Positions 62,449 to 64,000 of a stretch of DNA of 64,000 nt are shown in pieces. Source of the stretch: Alphaproteobacteria bacterium MarineAlpha5_Bin5. Its GTDB lineage: Bacteria; Pseudomonadota; Alphaproteobacteria; HIMB59; GCA-002718135. The stretch is taken from assembly GCA_002938205.1 (NCBI GenBank), contig PTKZ01000001.1:1-64000 (forward strand), in the 5' to 3' direction. Every line of letters starts with the position of its first letter. Within the stretch, counting starts at the first letter, position 1. The notes under the pieces were generated by a model. It did no database searches. It was not told the origin of the DNA and worked only from the letters and a program-made list of their open reading frames with translations. A program made the position numbers and the translations under genes.

Positions 62449-63564
62449 ATGATTATAGTTTTAACACAATGCTTCCCTCCCAGGATAGGTGGTATTGAAA
62501 ATTTAGTTAGCAATTTAGTTTTAAATTTATCAGAACAAGAAAAAATTATAGTTTTTGCAGATCAGTACCATATTTTTAATGATAAAATTTATGATTTATC
62601 TGTAAAAGATAAATTTCATGTAAGAAGAATAAGCGGTCTAAAATTTTTCAGAAGAAGAAAAAAAGTAAGAGAACTTGAACCTATTTTAATGTCAAGAGAA
62701 GTAAAATGTGTGATTGGAGACACTTGGAAAAGTTTTGAACTTAGTATAGATTTAATTAATAAACAAAACATCCCAACAATTTGTTTAGCTCATGGTAATG
62801 AAATTATTTACAAAGATAATAAACATTTTTTAAGAATTAAGGAAACGCTAAATAAATTAAGTGCTATAGTTTGTAATTCTGAATATACTAAAAAATTAAT
62901 TAATGATTATCATTTAAACAAACCAATTTTAAAGACAATTTATCCTGGTGCTTGTAATTATTTAAATATTAAAGAAACTCCCGTTCCTAGTGTTGATGGG
63001 GATCCAATACTATTAACTTTAGCTAGATTAGAAAAAAGAAAAGGTCACAAGGAAATAATTTATTCAATAGGTGAATTGATAGATGATTTTCCTAATATCA
63101 AATATATTATAGCGGGTAGTGGACGAGAATTAAAAAATTTAAAAAAGTTAGTTAATGATTTAAATTTAAATAATAATGTTATTTTTGTTGATAATGTTAA
63201 TGACGCTCAAAAAAAATATTTATTTAAAAAAGCAAAGTTAATGATAATGCCAACCTTGGATGACACTTCAAATAGATCTATTGAGGGCTTTGGTATTTCC
63301 TATTTAGAAGCATCTTTTTTTAGGATACCATCTATTGCATCTAATGTTGGAGGAACACCTGAGGCTGTAATAAATAATAAAACAGGAATCATTATTGATG
63401 ATATAAAATTATTACATTCTGCAATAGAGCAGTTATTAATTGATGAGCAAAAAATAAATAAACTAGGTATCAATGCAGAAAAAAGAGCTGTGTCTGATTT
63501 TCTATGGGAAAATGTTGTAAAAAAATACACTTCTCTTATTTATGAATTAAATCATGCTAGGTAA
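62449..63564 (+). CDS. Glycosyltransferase family 4
   Basis: The ORF opens at 62407, but ATG 62449 (MIIVLTQCFPPRIGG), just after the RidA stop, is the better start and gives about 371 residues. It has a GT-B fold: PPRIGGIENLVSNL near the start, ILLTLARLEKRKGHKEII opening the C-terminal half, and EGFGISYLEASFFRIPSIAS with GGTPEAVI, the GT4 donor site. It may build a surface glycan. A decayed relative lies at 52.7 kb. Confidence 0.88.
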   Translation: MIIVLTQCFPPRIGGIENLVSNLVLNLSEQEKIIVFADQYHIFNDKIYDLSVKDKFHVRRISGLKFFRRRKKVRELEPILMSREVKCVIGDTWKSFELSIDLINKQNIPTICLAHGNEIIYKDNKHFLRIKETLNKLSAIVCNSEYTKKLINDYHLNKPILKTIYPGACNYLNIKETPVPSVDGDPILLTLARLEKRKGHKEIIYSIGELIDDFPNIKYIIAGSGRELKNLKKLVNDLNLNNNVIFVDNVNDAQKKYLFKKAKLMIMPTLDDTSNRSIEGFGISYLEASFFRIPSIASNVGGTPEAVINNKTGIIIDDIKLLHSAIEQLLIDEQKINKLGINAEKRAVSDFLWENVVKKYTSLIYELNHAR

Positions 63565-63573
63565 TAATTCATT

Positions 63574-64000
63574 ATGAATATTTTATTTTATACTACTTTT
63601 GCAAATCAGCGAGAGCTTCTCAAATTTATAAAAAAAAAATTTAAAGGTGTTAAAGTATTTACTATTAAAGACAAAGTAAATCTAAAAAAAATTGAGATAG
63701 CTATGGTGTTTAACTTACCTAATAGTTATTTTAAAAAATTGGTAAATTTAAAACTGATATTTTCATTAGGTGCAGGGGTTGATCATATATTAAATTCTCC
63801 AAATTATAATAATAAAATACCGATTATAAGAATGAAAGATCCGAATATGAGAAAAAGAATGTTTAATCACACACTGTCACAAATTTTATATTATCAACTT
63901 AAACTTCAAGTATATCAGGAGTCTCAAAGAAAAAAAGTATGGCTTAAAGAGCAAGATACATTATTAAATAATCAATTAACTATAGGAATATTAGGAGTTG
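63574..64000 (+). CDS. D-2-hydroxyacid dehydrogenase, GhrA-like (partial)
   Basis: The frame opens at ATG 63574 and runs off the right edge after about 142 residues. LKLIFSLGAGVDHILNSPN and the approach to a Rossmann GxxGxG (LTIGILGV at the edge) match glyoxylate/hydroxypyruvate reductase A-type enzymes. It may reduce an acid from the catabolic cassette. Confidence 0.82.
   Translation, partial: MNILFYTTFANQRELLKFIKKKFKGVKVFTIKDKVNLKKIEIAMVFNLPNSYFKKLVNLKLIFSLGAGVDHILNSPNYNNKIPIIRMKDPNMRKRMFNHTLSQILYYQLKLQVYQESQRKKVWLKEQDTLLNNQLTIGILGV

Overview
The window is AT-rich bacterial DNA, most likely from a streamlined marine alphaproteobacterium (SAR11/HIMB59/AEGEAN-169-like; this is inference from gene content). 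The core part supports this: membrane-anchored cytochrome c / kdsB / pheA, then 4.5S RNA (ffs)-dnaX-ybaB-recR, def-fmt-truA, a YejABEF-type peptide importer, DUF1289 and CIA30 genes, with very short spacers and ATGA/TAATG overlaps.

Layout. (1) 1-90: the 3' end of an oxidoreductase gene, followed at 181-244 by the 3' part of a tRNA-Ser(GGA) with no 5' half. (2) 318-31,886: an accessory block holding a nearly complete MSHA-like type IV pilus system. Leftward genes are a GspL-like PilM-PilN fusion, a PilO-like protein, a PilP-like protein with a coiled coil and SH3 domain, an MshL-type secretin, an MshE-type ATPase and an MshG platform protein. Rightward genes are a PilT-like ATPase, four minor pseudopilins, a small exported protein and a 1507-residue PilY1. 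Also present are a prepilin peptidase, two bactofilins, two pilins, and a large autotransporter adhesin with Ig-like repeats. Interleaved is a partner-switching set: an ammonium transporter fused to a SpoIIE-type PP2C phosphatase, a second membrane-bound SpoIIE phosphatase, a STAS antagonist and an RsbW-like kinase. No sigma factor is in the window. (3) 31.9-33.45 kb: a scar region with frameshifted pckA debris, the first 36 codons of a homocysteine S-methyltransferase, two further tRNA-Ser-like 3' ends in the same orientation as the left one, and a 22-codon membrane-peptide gene. The direct-repeat tRNA ends make the 33-kb block look like a genomic island, although no integrase is visible. (4) 33.5-52.1 kb: ordinary core genes (glycosyltransferase-methyltransferase, yejFEBA, hisN-like phosphatase, cytochrome c, kdsB, pheA, ffs, dnaX, ybaB, recR, def, fmt, truA, CIA30, DUF1289, threonine dehydratase-like, aminopeptidase P). 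(5) 52.1-64 kb: two tiny overlapping genes, a decayed GT4 glycosyltransferase, then a catabolic cassette (RraA-like, M81 peptidase-like, sugar-type ABC binding protein and two permeases, creatininase-family hydrolase, an unrecognised barrel-like protein, MBL-fold hydrolase, Gfo/Idh/MocA dehydrogenase, RidA), an intact GT4 gene resembling the decayed copy, and the start of a hydroxyacid dehydrogenase.

How it fits together. The island appears to encode surface attachment and twitching (pilus, PilY1 tip adhesin, autotransporter), positional scaffolds (bactofilins) and a phosphatase/STAS/kinase switch whose one input is an ammonium-transporter domain. The candidate new system is therefore an ammonium-responsive partner switch that travels with, and may control, a type IV pilus. 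That link rests on co-localisation only. All family calls come from reading motifs in the translations; no database search was run.
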